From Desmodesmus armatus (Eukaryota; Chlorophyta; Chlorophyceae; Sphaeropleales; Scenedesmaceae), in assembly GCA_007449985.2 (NCBI GenBank), contig VIIQ02000614.1:124001-188000 (forward strand): DNA of 64,000 nt, read 5' to 3'. Numbering within the stretch: position 1 is the stretch's first letter; each line of letters starts with the position of its first letter. The notes below the pieces were generated by a model. The model saw only the letters and a list, made by a program, of their open reading frames with translations, was not told where the DNA came from and ran no database searches. Of the stretch, positions 30,598 through 42,202 are shown in pieces. A program made the translations under genes and the position numbers.

Positions 30598-32779
30598 CTG
30601 CATGGCAAAGCAACAGCAAGCAGGATACAGCACAGCAGGTTGCAAGCAGTTGACGGCATGGTCCTAGTAAGATGCGGCAGCACCATCAGGCAGCCAGGTC
30701 TATCGCACAGCAAACTGAGCAACAGCCGCATCAGACAGGAGCACAGGCACGACAGCACTGCCCAATATAAGACCCAGCAAGCAACGGTGTGATAGAAGCA
30801 CCCCTGTCTGCCTTGAAAGGAAGACCGCTGCAGCGCCAACAAGAAGACAAGGTTGGTGAAATACCAATGCCATCAGCTATACATACATACCTGTGCAGCA
30901 GCACGTGGACACGTGGACACACAGCGAGCCAGAAGGCACCCAGTCACCAAAAATTGCCTCTGCTGAAGTTGCCGCACAACCTGCGGAAGCACACACGCAA
31001 AGCACAGCATGATCAACAGTACAGTACACCCTGCTGCACGCATTGCATGAGCTCAACGGGCAGATCCAGCAGGGCGTTCTGAAAAGCTGGGTGCAGCGGC
31101 AGAACACGGGTCAGGCAGATGCTGTTGCTAGCCCTGGGTGCAGGTGCTGCTCCACAGCATCCGACGAGGACGCCACACCCACCAAGTGGCCAAGGTACCG
31201 CCTGCTTCACGTCTCATCACCTGTAACGCGCCACGTGCAGTAAGACAACACGTTGGAAGTCAGCAAGAGCTTGAGTTCTCCGAACAACCAGACACAGCAG
31301 CAACACCAACAGCAATGACAGCAGCAGTGGGAACACCAGCTACTTAGTCAGTCGAACAGACTGAACCTGAGCTCAGTTCAGGGTGTGGGACAACATTTTA
31401 TGGCACCACTGGCAGCCAGGGCAGCAGGGCGGGCAGCAGGGCGCCACAGCCTGGCAGGTCAACCACACAAGTGGCCACCGGGAACCACAACAGCAAGAAG
31501 GCTTCAGAATTTTCTGGGAATCAAAAGCAGCAAGCGCAAGCAGATACAAGCAAATTGCTCTCCGCTTGCAGCACCGCCTACCTTTTTTGCATGCATGACA
31601 CAGGCATTTGCCCAGCTGGTTGGACGGTCCAACCACTGGATGTTGCACGGACAGAAGCTCTGGCGCACGGTGATGATGCATGACTACTATGTGTCAAGGT
31701 GGATGCACTTTACATGAGGTGTACCAGCTACAAGTGTTGCCAACAGTGGCGCTCCACAGGATGTTCTTTGTCAACGGGCCCTCAGGGCCTGACAAAGAAG
31801 ATCTCATCTCGTCACATTCTCACTGCTGCAAGGAGCGCCAAGCACCAATTGGGGCCCAAAGTGGGCAGTGTGCACAGGGCAGCTGTGTGTCACCACTGTG
31901 ATAAAGGAAGCGCGATTTTGTCCGAACATTGCTGTGTCCCATAGCGCTCACTGGCAGTACAACGGTGATTCAATATTCTGATGGCCTGTGCCACAGATTT
32001 TCAGAATGCAGTGCAATGTGCACGATGCAAGACGGGTTTGTGCATGTTGGCCTGTTGAGACGCAGGACGTATTGCTTGTGAGGTGCAGGCTTTTTCTGCT
32101 TGTGACTGGTGCTTCCAATGCGTCTGGCTGCGTGGCTCCTTGGCCCCCGCAAGTTGACTTGTGCACATGTGAACTAGGGGATCTCAGCATCGCCGTGCGC
32201 GACAGTGGGGAAAGTAATTGCCAAGCGCCTGAACTTGCAACCTGTCCTGCACACTCAGTCACTGAGCCATGGTGCTGCTGCACGTGCCAAAACTGCTGTC
32301 AATGCAACACATAAATGTGCCTGCTAGATGAGAGATGGTGCAGACAGCAGCTTGTGGATTATGCCTACAGCGCTGCACTGCACGCCCGTTTGTCAATTCT
32401 CGCACGTGCAGCTGCCAAATGAACAGACAGCAGACCAACCCAGGACTGACAGCTACCTGTTGCGTCGGGGAAGTGGCACTGTCTCTCAATGAACCATGAA
32501 GGCAACCATGTTTGTTTTGTCGGGGTCCATCCGCTCAAGCTTTGGGTACACACAGAAAGCAAGAAACCTTGGAATTCAAAACCCAACCGACAACGTTCAA
32601 TCGTTTGGTTAGTGCTAACTTGATTCCTCGAGCATACTAAAGCAGAAATTAAGAAACCGCAGCGCTACATTCCGATGACTGATCCTTGTTTTGATCTGTG
32701 ACTCTCTTACGGCAGGATCCACCAAATTCCATGAAGTATCGCCGATCAACATAGTAAAGGACTTACCAGACAGCCTCAC
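30598..32779. other. No gene identified between repeat units and the ATAD2-like gene
   Basis: Several open frames of 60-110 codons occur on both strands, but none shows a known motif or consistent splice phases. A further splice-like gcacag|gtatgt on the minus strand near 30892 may belong to the same repeated-exon locus. Confidence 0.4.
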
Positions 32780-35700
32780 ATGTCGCATGCAGCAGCTGAT
32801 CAGCCAGTGGGCATCCCACCTGCTGCTGTTGGGGCTGCACCCCAGTCTGCTAGAATGAAGCAGCCTGAAGCAGACAGGGCTCCTGCTGCTCTCCAAAAGA
32901 AGCTCTGTGCTTTCTGTGGAGCCGGTGCAAGCGCATATGGAGGCCACCTGGGCAGGATGCAGGGGCCCTTCTACACCAGCAGCAGGGGGCATGATGCTGT
33001 TTATGTGCACCACGAGTGCGCGCTCTGGAGCCCAAGGGTATGAAACCAGTTCTTTTGAGCTGCTGCATTGTTGTTAAGCAAACAGCGAATACCATGTCGC
33101 CTACCCACTCCGCAAACACACAGTCGAGTGCACAGCACACAAGGTACCGCCGCCACACATAAACAGCAGCTGCCAGGTTGTCCCTGCCAGTATGTCTCTG
33201 TGTGCGTCTTCAGCAGGGGACTGATGTTGATGTCTGAATTCCGAATTCCTATTATGATGCTGCTGCAGATCACAGTGGATGCCTGGAACAGGCTGCAGTC
33301 GGTGGTGCAGGAAGTGCGGCGGGCACGTAACCTGAGGTGCAGCGTGTGCGACAAGCCAGGTGCAGCACTGGGCTGCAGGGTGCCCTCCTGCCCCCGCGCC
33401 TTCCACCTGCCCTGTGCTATTGAGCATGGCTGCTGGTGAGCGACTGCTGCGCCTGTTGGAGCGCCCAGCTGGCAGCTGCCTTAGCACTCTGAACTACATC
33501 GGCTTGCGCATTCATACATACAGCATGAAAATGCTGCTCACAACATGATTAAGTGCTAATCGTGGACCCGCGCGACACCAAAGTATCTTCACCGCCTTAC
33601 TCTTGCTCTTGCAGCAGATTGCTTGCCAGGTTGCTTGGTGTGCCTGCAGCTCATGCTCGGCCCTATGCCTGCCTGCCATTCAGTGTGTGGTTCAATCCAT
33701 TGCCTGCTGCAGGTTCAACTTTGAGCTGTACCTCATGTCCTGTCAAGAGCACTCAGCCCTGTTCAAGAAGGAGCCGGCTGGGAGGCAGGGCAGAGCCCTG
33801 GCAGGGTGAGTCATCAGCCTGAAGGAAGGATAAATGTTTGCAGGGTTTCAGTGGGACTGCATGCACTTTGACAACATTCAGTGGTGGGAGACGCTCAGGA
33901 TCAGGGATGTTTGTAGGGTTCCAGTCGGGCTGCATGCACTGCACAGTATCCAGTGTTGGGAGAGGCTTGCTGCGGCTGAAGATGCACTGAGGAGGAGGAG
34001 TGTTGTGGGCCATTGCTGCAAAGCATGCTGTTGGTGTCGCTCACAGTCCACCAGGTGAGACCACGAACGACGGCACAAGATGGGCGGTGCCGCCACCAAT
34101 GTCCCTCAAGCCTTCGATGTGTTAGCATCCTTGCCCTAGGGCAGGAGGCCTCCTCCCCTCATGTCATGGTCTTCTGAAGGGGTTTGAAAGCTCTACCCTC
34201 TAGGTACCTGCAGGCTGCGGGCCAGGTTTGGGCGAGGAAGACCTCAACCACCTTGCATCTTGCTTGCCAAGCCACGCGTAAGTGCGCAACCAAGTGATGC
34301 TTCCCCTCCCCTCCTGACCATTTCCCCCTTCGCCACTCCCTTGCCCCCCCTCCCTGCAACCCCAGGCCTCTAAAGCACCTGAAGCTGTCCAGCAGGCACC
34401 TGCTGTCAGGCCTGCCCAAGGTGTTTGCAGGACATGAGGCGGCCGCAGCGGCAGCAGCTGTGCTGGGAAACAGCAGCGCAGGTGCAGGCCGGCGGGCACG
34501 CTGTGTGTCTGGCAGCAAGCGCCGCAACACCATGAGCGCAGAGGAGCTGGGCAGTCACATGGCTGCTGCTGAGGTGATGACAAACCAACAGTCGTGCTCA
34601 GTCCATACCGTACAATCATTAATTAGAACGTAACGTGTCCTGCACACACCCATGCAGTCGGCAGGAGTTGGCATGGGCATTGAAGTGCATAATCATGGGC
34701 ATGCCTGTCCTGGCGATTGTGCAAGCAGCTGGAGGCGGGGGGTAGCAGATGGATTACAATTAGACGCCTTTGAACTTAGTGATCATATGCCAACAGCTGC
34801 GCAGTCTGCAGGGGTGCATGCACAGCATCAGCACCCAACCCCAATTCCTGCAAGCCGTGCTGGTCATGTGTGTCATGTGTGTCATTTGTGACCTGTGCTG
34901 TCATGTGTGACCTGTGCTGGCATGTGTGACCTGTGCTGGCTGCAGGAGGCTTACCTCTCACTGGTCGATGATCTACGGCGGGGTGAGGAGTCGGAGGATG
35001 ACGAGGCCGTGTTTGCTCGCAAAAATGCAAAGCGCCTCCGCAAAGCCGAACAGCTCCTTGCGCCCACTCTCCTGCAGCCACCCCGCAAGCCACCGCGTTC
35101 TGAACAGCACCAGCAGCAGCACGCAGGAAAGGAGCACGCACCGCCAGCATCCACAGCCCAGCAGCTGCTGCCGCCAGACTCAGAGCAGCGGTACCGTCAG
35201 CACATGCAGCAGGCAGCGATGCAGCAGCGGCATCAGGGAGAGGTGTCGCCGCATCCACAGCCTGCTGGTGGTGCTGAAACGCACCAGCCATCTGCTGCTG
35301 GCTTCAAGGGTGTTGGGGGGCTGGATGATGCCAAGCGGCAGTTGAAGGAGATGGTGCTGATGCCGCTCATGTACCCTGACCTGTACCGCAACCTGGGCAT
35401 CCACCCGCCGAGGTGAGAGAAGCAGCGCAGACTGCACCTGTTGCCGGCTGCTGCTGGCGGCTGTGCGAGGATGGCGACTGGCTCATGAATCCTGCATGAT
35501 GCCTCAGAGCAACGCTGTCCGTCAACCAAAAGCTGTGTTCCCAGCATGCCATGCCATTCCGCCAGTCAACCTACTGCCAACATGCTGCCTTCGACACAGT
35601 GCCTGTAATGATGCGTGTGAAGCAAAGCAGTGTCCACTACAAAGGAAGCCGGTGTGTTTGGGTTGTTCCGGGGACATGCGCGCTTCTGGCGCATGCTACG

Positions 35701-37610
35701 CTGTCTTGCAAGTTTCTCCTGGACCTCAGGAGGAGGGCGGCACAGGCAGGAGAACAACTGTGGCTGCTCTGTGGCCGCCTGCTCATGCGTCCTGCAGGGG
35801 CATCTTGCTGCACGGGCCTCCAGGCACAGGAAAGACTGCCCTGGTCCGTGCGCTGGCAGCGGAGTGTGCGGCAGCAGCAGCACAGCCAAACAGCGGCAGC
35901 GGCAGCCTGGGTGCTGCGAAGCCCGTCGCCTTGTTTGCACGCAAGGGCACTGACTGCCTTGGGAAATATGCTGGAGACGCTGAGCTGCACCTCCGCATGC
36001 TGTTTGACATGGTGAGTGGGTGGTGGGCGGTGGTGGACAGGTTTTCAGTCGGTCGAGAGGCGGGGGTGGACGGCGATGGGCGGTTTTTGGTTGGATGGAG
36101 GGGCGGACAAGGGTGGGCACCTCACTCGCAACATGCCTTGCGCCGGCTACGTAGCACAGTGCAGCACAGGCCTTGCTTTTGCACCTAGTGGGTTTATGCC
36201 TGGCTGTCTTGTGCTGTGTCAGGTTGATGCTTTTGTGTTGCTGCAGCAGGCTCTACAATTCCACCAGTCGAAACCTATGGCTGTGTTCTGGACTATATCA
36301 GGGAGTCTGGCGTGCATTCCGCACCGGCAGCTGGCACGTGCCACCATTGTGTCAGCAGGCAGGCTGTCTGCTGATTTAACCATGTGCTTGTGCCTGCAGG
36401 CTGCCGCCTCAGCCCCCTCTATTATCTTCCTTGATGAGCTGGATGGGTTGGTACCATCACGCAGCGTCAGGTGAGAAGGGTTTAGGGTTTAGGACCTAAA
36501 CCCTTAACCCTGGGGGAAGGGGGCTGGGCGACTCTGGCGCCACAACAGTCCAAGCGAACACAGGTTGGATACAGCAGCTGTAGCCATCACTGGGCTGTGT
36601 GGAAAGTCCAAGCAGTAACACTGGTGTTTGACCCAGCATGTAGTGGGCTGGCAGTCTTTACCAGCAGTCAACTCGAGGGCCTGCAGGCTGCAGGTGGTTT
36701 CTCACACACATATAGCAGAACGTATACAGCGTCTCAGCTCTGTGACGGACCAGGGGATATCCCTCTAGACTTGCTCCTGTCTCACACCGTATGTCATCTG
36801 CATGCTTCTGTGTGCGCTGTATATCATGCTGCGGGCCAACCAACTGCCCCACATGCCCTGCTGTCTCACGTACCTGCCATCCCCGTTCCATACTGCCCCG
36901 TGTACTGCTGCTGCTGTCTGTTCAGGTCTGGTGGTTCTGACCAGATCTTTGCCAGCATTGTGAGTGTGCTGCTGGCCCTCATGGACGGGCTCACTGACAG
37001 GGGGCAGGTGCTGGTCATAGGAGCAACGAACAGGTAGGTGGGACGAACAGGGGGCACGGAGTGTAAGGTTGGAAGGGAGATGGGACTCTGATGCATCATG
37101 CTGCTTCTGTGCACTTAGTTCCTTGGTTCTGGGTACTTTCATGTCTTGGAGGTACTCCACACTGCCGAAACCGACGCTTGGTTAAATTAGAGGTTGAAGG
37201 GTGCCCAGCTTGCACTGAAGACTAGGCTGTTGTCTAAGTACCCCTGGTGGTAACACAGCAACTGCAGGCAGCTGTGTGTGTGGGGATGCTTGCGTGAAAC
37301 ATTCAGCTGGTGTCACTCACAGCTGCAGACGGCCTTCAGGATGACACACGGCGGGGGGGGGGGGGGCGGCGTTGGCCATGCCTTCTGCATGGGTGTGTGG
37401 CAGGCTTCGTCTGCTAATGAATTTCAAGGGCTCTCTTGCAGCGGCGTCGACTGTTGGAACAGTTAGGATCAAGGACGTAGGTGTGTCTGCTGCTGCCGTT
37501 CACAGTGCTTCCCTGCTAGGCGGCGTGACAGCACAGCCCTGAGACTGCTGCATTTGGTAAACATGCATCTCCTGCTGCCATCATATAATCATATATGATA
37601 TATATATATG

Positions 37611-37641
<31 letters not shown>

Positions 37642-40600
37642 TATAGTCATGTATCCGCAAGCATCCAACACACCGTCTTTCTCAATCGCAGGCCTGACAA
37701 CATTGACTCGGCGCTGCGGCGGCCAGGCAGGTTTGACCGTGAGGTGTGTGTTGGCCTGCCTGGTGTCCAGCACAGGGCAGACATCCTGGCCCTACACACA
37801 GCCAAGTGGCAACCGCTACCCCCACGGCCACAGCTGGAGCAACTGGCGGCACAGACAGAGGGCTGGGCAGGTGGGTGCGAAATATGTAGGATGTGGTGGT
37901 GCATGGTGGTGGCGCGTGTGTGGGTGGGTGTCTGTTGGTGGCGGGGGGGGGGGGGGGGGGTGGTCCGGACATGTATGTTGCATGCATCACCAGTCCAAGT
38001 ATGTATTGGGTGTATTTTGGGGAGGAAGGACAAGTGGAAACCAGACATCCTGGCCCTGCACACAGCCAAGTGGCAGCCGCCACCCCCATGGCCACGGCTG
38101 GAGCAACTGGCAGCACAGACAGATCTCTAGAGGGCTGGGCAGGTGGGTGGGGCATGTATTCATATTGTTAATGTTTCCTTTTCAATATTTGGGGGGGGGA
38201 TGAAGAACTCAGGACAGTCATGATGCTTCTGCGCTGCCACAACAAAAGCGGCACAGGAATAGGGATAGTCCCACGTGCATTCGGCTTCCTCTGAAGCCAT
38301 CACGTATAGGAGGTCCAAGTCTAATGGCTGAGTGGATTTGCATGTGAAGCATGCTCGAAATCAACCTTACATGGCATGCATGCATGTGGTGACTCTGGCG
38401 TCATGGGCAACTTGTCAAGTGAATGAGGGTTCAGGCGGGTTTGACCTCAAGTAGCCAGTGTCAATGGTGGTGCTCAGCTGCTGTTGCTGGTATGTGTGCT
38501 GCTGCTGGTGTTGGTGTATCTGCTGCTGCCAGGGGCTGATCTCCAAGCACTGGCTGCTGCTGCACTCATAGCTGCAGTAAGGAGGGTCACACCACAGGTG
38601 TTGGACAGCCTGGCAGCACAGCAGCAACAGCAGCAGCAGCAGCAGCAGCAGAAGCAAGTTGCGCCGCTGGCATCTGACAGGCAGCAGCAGCAGCAGCAGC
38701 ACACTGGTGGGGGCAGCATTGCGGAGGGTGTGCTACAGCGTGGTACCAGGCTGTCAGCAGCCCCATGTGAGCAGCAGCAGCAGCAGCACCCTTCTGCTGC
38801 CGTGATGGACACCTCACCACTGCCACCGGCACCAGCAGCAGCAGCAGCAGCTGGTGTAGCTGGTGCAGTGCATCCTGCTGATCAGGGTGAGTCTGAGGCT
38901 GGGCCTGCTGAGGCTGGAGGTGCTGGGCACCCTGCTGGGGCTGCTGCTGGTGCTGCCGCTGCTGCTGGTGGTGGAGGCACTGCACCAGCAGCATATGCTG
39001 GTGGTGTGTGTGGTGCTAGCTTTGGTGGAGCAGGAGGCTTCTTGGCAGTGCTTCAGGAGGTGTTGACTGTGGGGGCAGCAGGCCCCGCACACGGCTCACT
39101 CTTCTCACCACCACGCCCCACCGGGCTGGATCCCAGACCGCCACTGCAGCAGCAGCAGGGTCCACAGGCGCTGCAGCAGTTCATGCAAGCTGCCAGCCCC
39201 TCACCTCCACACCTACAGCCCCAGCAGCAGCACCAGCATATGGATCAGCAGCAGCAGCAGCAACAGCAGTGTGGTGGTCCAGAAGGGCAGCAGGGGCAGG
39301 AGGGAGCAGCAGCAGCTGCTGCACACGCAGCCACGACCCCACAGCAGCTGCAGGAGCCTGTTGGGCCAAATCAGGGTCAGCAGCAGCAGCAGCAGCAGCA
39401 GCAGCCGTCAGGGCACGTCCGTTTGTCGCCGCCGTTGGTGCTGGCTCCTCAAACAGTGACAGATGGTCGGCCCCCGCGTGTGCCTCGGCCCCGCAGTAGT
39501 GCCCTCCCCTCCAGGTCCCCGTCAACCCCTGTACCTACTGGGCTACCATCACTTCCACCGGCACTGACAACACTGCAGGTTTGTGGGTGTTCGGGCTGCT
39601 GCTAGTGCTTGGTTTGTGCTGCTGCTGCTGCAGCTGGTGCTGGCACCGCATACAGAGGCACACACGCTACACAGTAAGGCCCTGCTGCTGCTGCTTTCGC
39701 TGCTCTCGGTGCCTCTTGAACTAGGGGCGATGGTGGTGCTACTGCTGAGGCTGCTGTTGCAGACCTTGAAGGTTGATGGGGACTACTCCTATAGATGCTG
39801 ATGTGTGCAGGGTGATTGTCTATGCTTGGGACAGAGCTTGGCTTTCGGAGAGGGAACCGACGAACTGGTGTAGCTACCCTGTAGGAGTGAGGGAGAGGGG
39901 ATTTAATGCCACACTACCTTGGTGGACCAAGGGGGACCAGGTCTAAGCTTGTGTGAGTGTGTGGGGAGCGCAGCCCACCCCCTCCACAGGGTAGTGACAC
40001 ATCCTGTAGCCCCGTGTTTGGGGCCCTCGTCCAATCAGGCCTGGGTGCCTAGCTGCCGCCACCTTGTGTGTCTGCTGCTGCCATGATTTTAACACTGCTG
40101 CTGCTGCTGCTGCATCAGGTGTTGCCCTGTGACTGGTCCACCGCCTTATCAGAGCTGGGCCCCCCTGCCAGCAAGAGGGGCACACACAACCTGCCCGCCC
40201 TCAGCCCTGCGGCAGCCCTGCCTGCCCCCCTGCTGCCCCTGCTGCTGCCGGCTTTTGTACAAATAGTGGCGACCCTGCATGACTGGCTGTGGCTGGGGCC
40301 TCAGGAGCAGCAGCAGTGGCAGCAGTTGGACAACTCGGGGTTGGGGGCAGGAGCGGGAGCGGGAGTGAGGGCTGGTGTGGGGAATGGGCGAGAGCAGAAG
40401 CGGGAGCGGGGGCTGCTAAGGGCAGCAGGGTGGTGTCAGACTCTGCAGACAGGCTGGCAGCAGCAGGGGGTGTGAGTGCGCTTGGTGCTGTTGGTGAGGT
40501 GCTGAAGTCTTGGGGGATTGTGCAGGCGCTGCCGTGCTCAACCGGCAGCAGCAGCAGCAGCAATCAGGAGGGGGCCGGTCCTGGTGGTGGTGGTGGTGGT

Positions 40601-42133
40601 GCTGCTGCTGCTGCTGGTGGTGGTGCGGATTGTGACATGCAGCAGCAGTTGGGGCGCAGCACCATGCCACCTCTGGCAGCAGCAGGAGCGGCTGGTGGGT
40701 CGTGTGGAGGGAGCAGCAGCAGGAGCAGTGGCTTCATGGGTGCTGCTGCTGCTGCTGCTGCTGCCGTACAGCAGCAGCTGGGTGGCAGCGGTCGGCCTGT
40801 GTGCCTGCTGCTGAGTGGCCATGGCAGTCAGGGCCAGGCTGAGCTGGCTGCTGCAACACTCAAGCTGCTGGACAGCTCTGCAGGTGAGAGACACACACAC
40901 TGACTTATTAATTCGTCACACTGCCATCAGTTGCTCACCAGACCTGATTGACTTCCAATAATCAGCTTTATGATCATTTTTATTTTTTTGGAATTCCTTG
41001 CTGACTTGCAATTTCATGTAAACTTGAAATGTCAGACTATCTGAAAGCCGTGAGTATATTTAGTGGTGGGGCTTCTTTTAGGCAGTTGCTCACCAAACCT
41101 GATTGCCTTCCAAAAATCAGCCGGATGCTTGGGAGACAAGGTGGATCAATAATGTCTCAGTCAACACCATCAGGACAGTCAGTCAGTCATTCTGGGCTAG
41201 CATGGTCAGCGGCTCGTGCCAGAGTTGATGTGTCATAACCGTTGTGCTGCTGGGCTGTGCTGTGCTGATGCCCTGTGTAGTTCTGTGCTGTGACCTGTGC
41301 TAAGCTATGTGCTATGTGCTGTGCTGTGGCATGCTCAGGTGCTGCTGTGTACAGCTTGAGCCTGCCTGTGATGCTGCTGCTGGGGGAGGGGGCTGCTGCT
41401 GCTGGACTGGTGGCTGGAGTGCAGGAGGCCCTCAGCAAGACAGCTACCAATCAACCCCTGGTCATGTACATGCCGCGACTCGAGGTGCGTGCAGCTGATA
41501 CCTGGAACAGCATGCTGTAGCGGCTGCAACAGAGAGAGATGACGCTGAAATGCCTGGCACTCAGCGTTGGTTTAGGAGGGGACCATGTGTGACCTCCAGC
41601 TGCAACAACAGCTATGATAGGTTGTTGGGGGGTAGTGGTTCGTCAGGGGCAGGTGCTGTGCAGCAAGCAGGGCAAAATGGTCCTGCACCCCAGGCCTCCC
41701 TTCTCAATGCTTTGACCAAGAAGAGCAAGATGTGCATGCAAGGGCTTCCTCCTATCGCTGGCTTGGCGACAGCCGGGTTGTTGAATCTTGCGCAGGCTAT
41801 GCCTTACCTGAAAGCAATGTGTTTGTTGGTTGTTCTATGTGCAGCTGTGGGCCCTTGAGGCCTCCAAACCATCAAAGACAGCAGCAGCAGCAGCAGCAGC
41901 ATGTGCTGCTGAGGGCGGCCGTCAGCAGCCCGGACCCAAGCAGACGTTGGGTGGCTGGTGCTCAGGCCTCACCAGCGCATTCAGCTGCGATAGCAGTGAC
42001 AGCAGCGACAGCGAGGCAGCATCAGACGTTGAGAGTGAGCCTGGCAGCCACACTGCAGCTGACATGCAGCAGCAGGTGGCTGAAGCCGACCTCAACAACA
42101 TCAGCATCAACAGCAGCTTGGGTGGTGATGCCT

Positions 42134-42202
<69 letters not shown>

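Noticed and set aside
37587..37645. AT tract as a promoter or origin
   Set aside because: It lies within an intron near an acceptor and is a simple dinucleotide repeat; nothing else supports a regulatory role.
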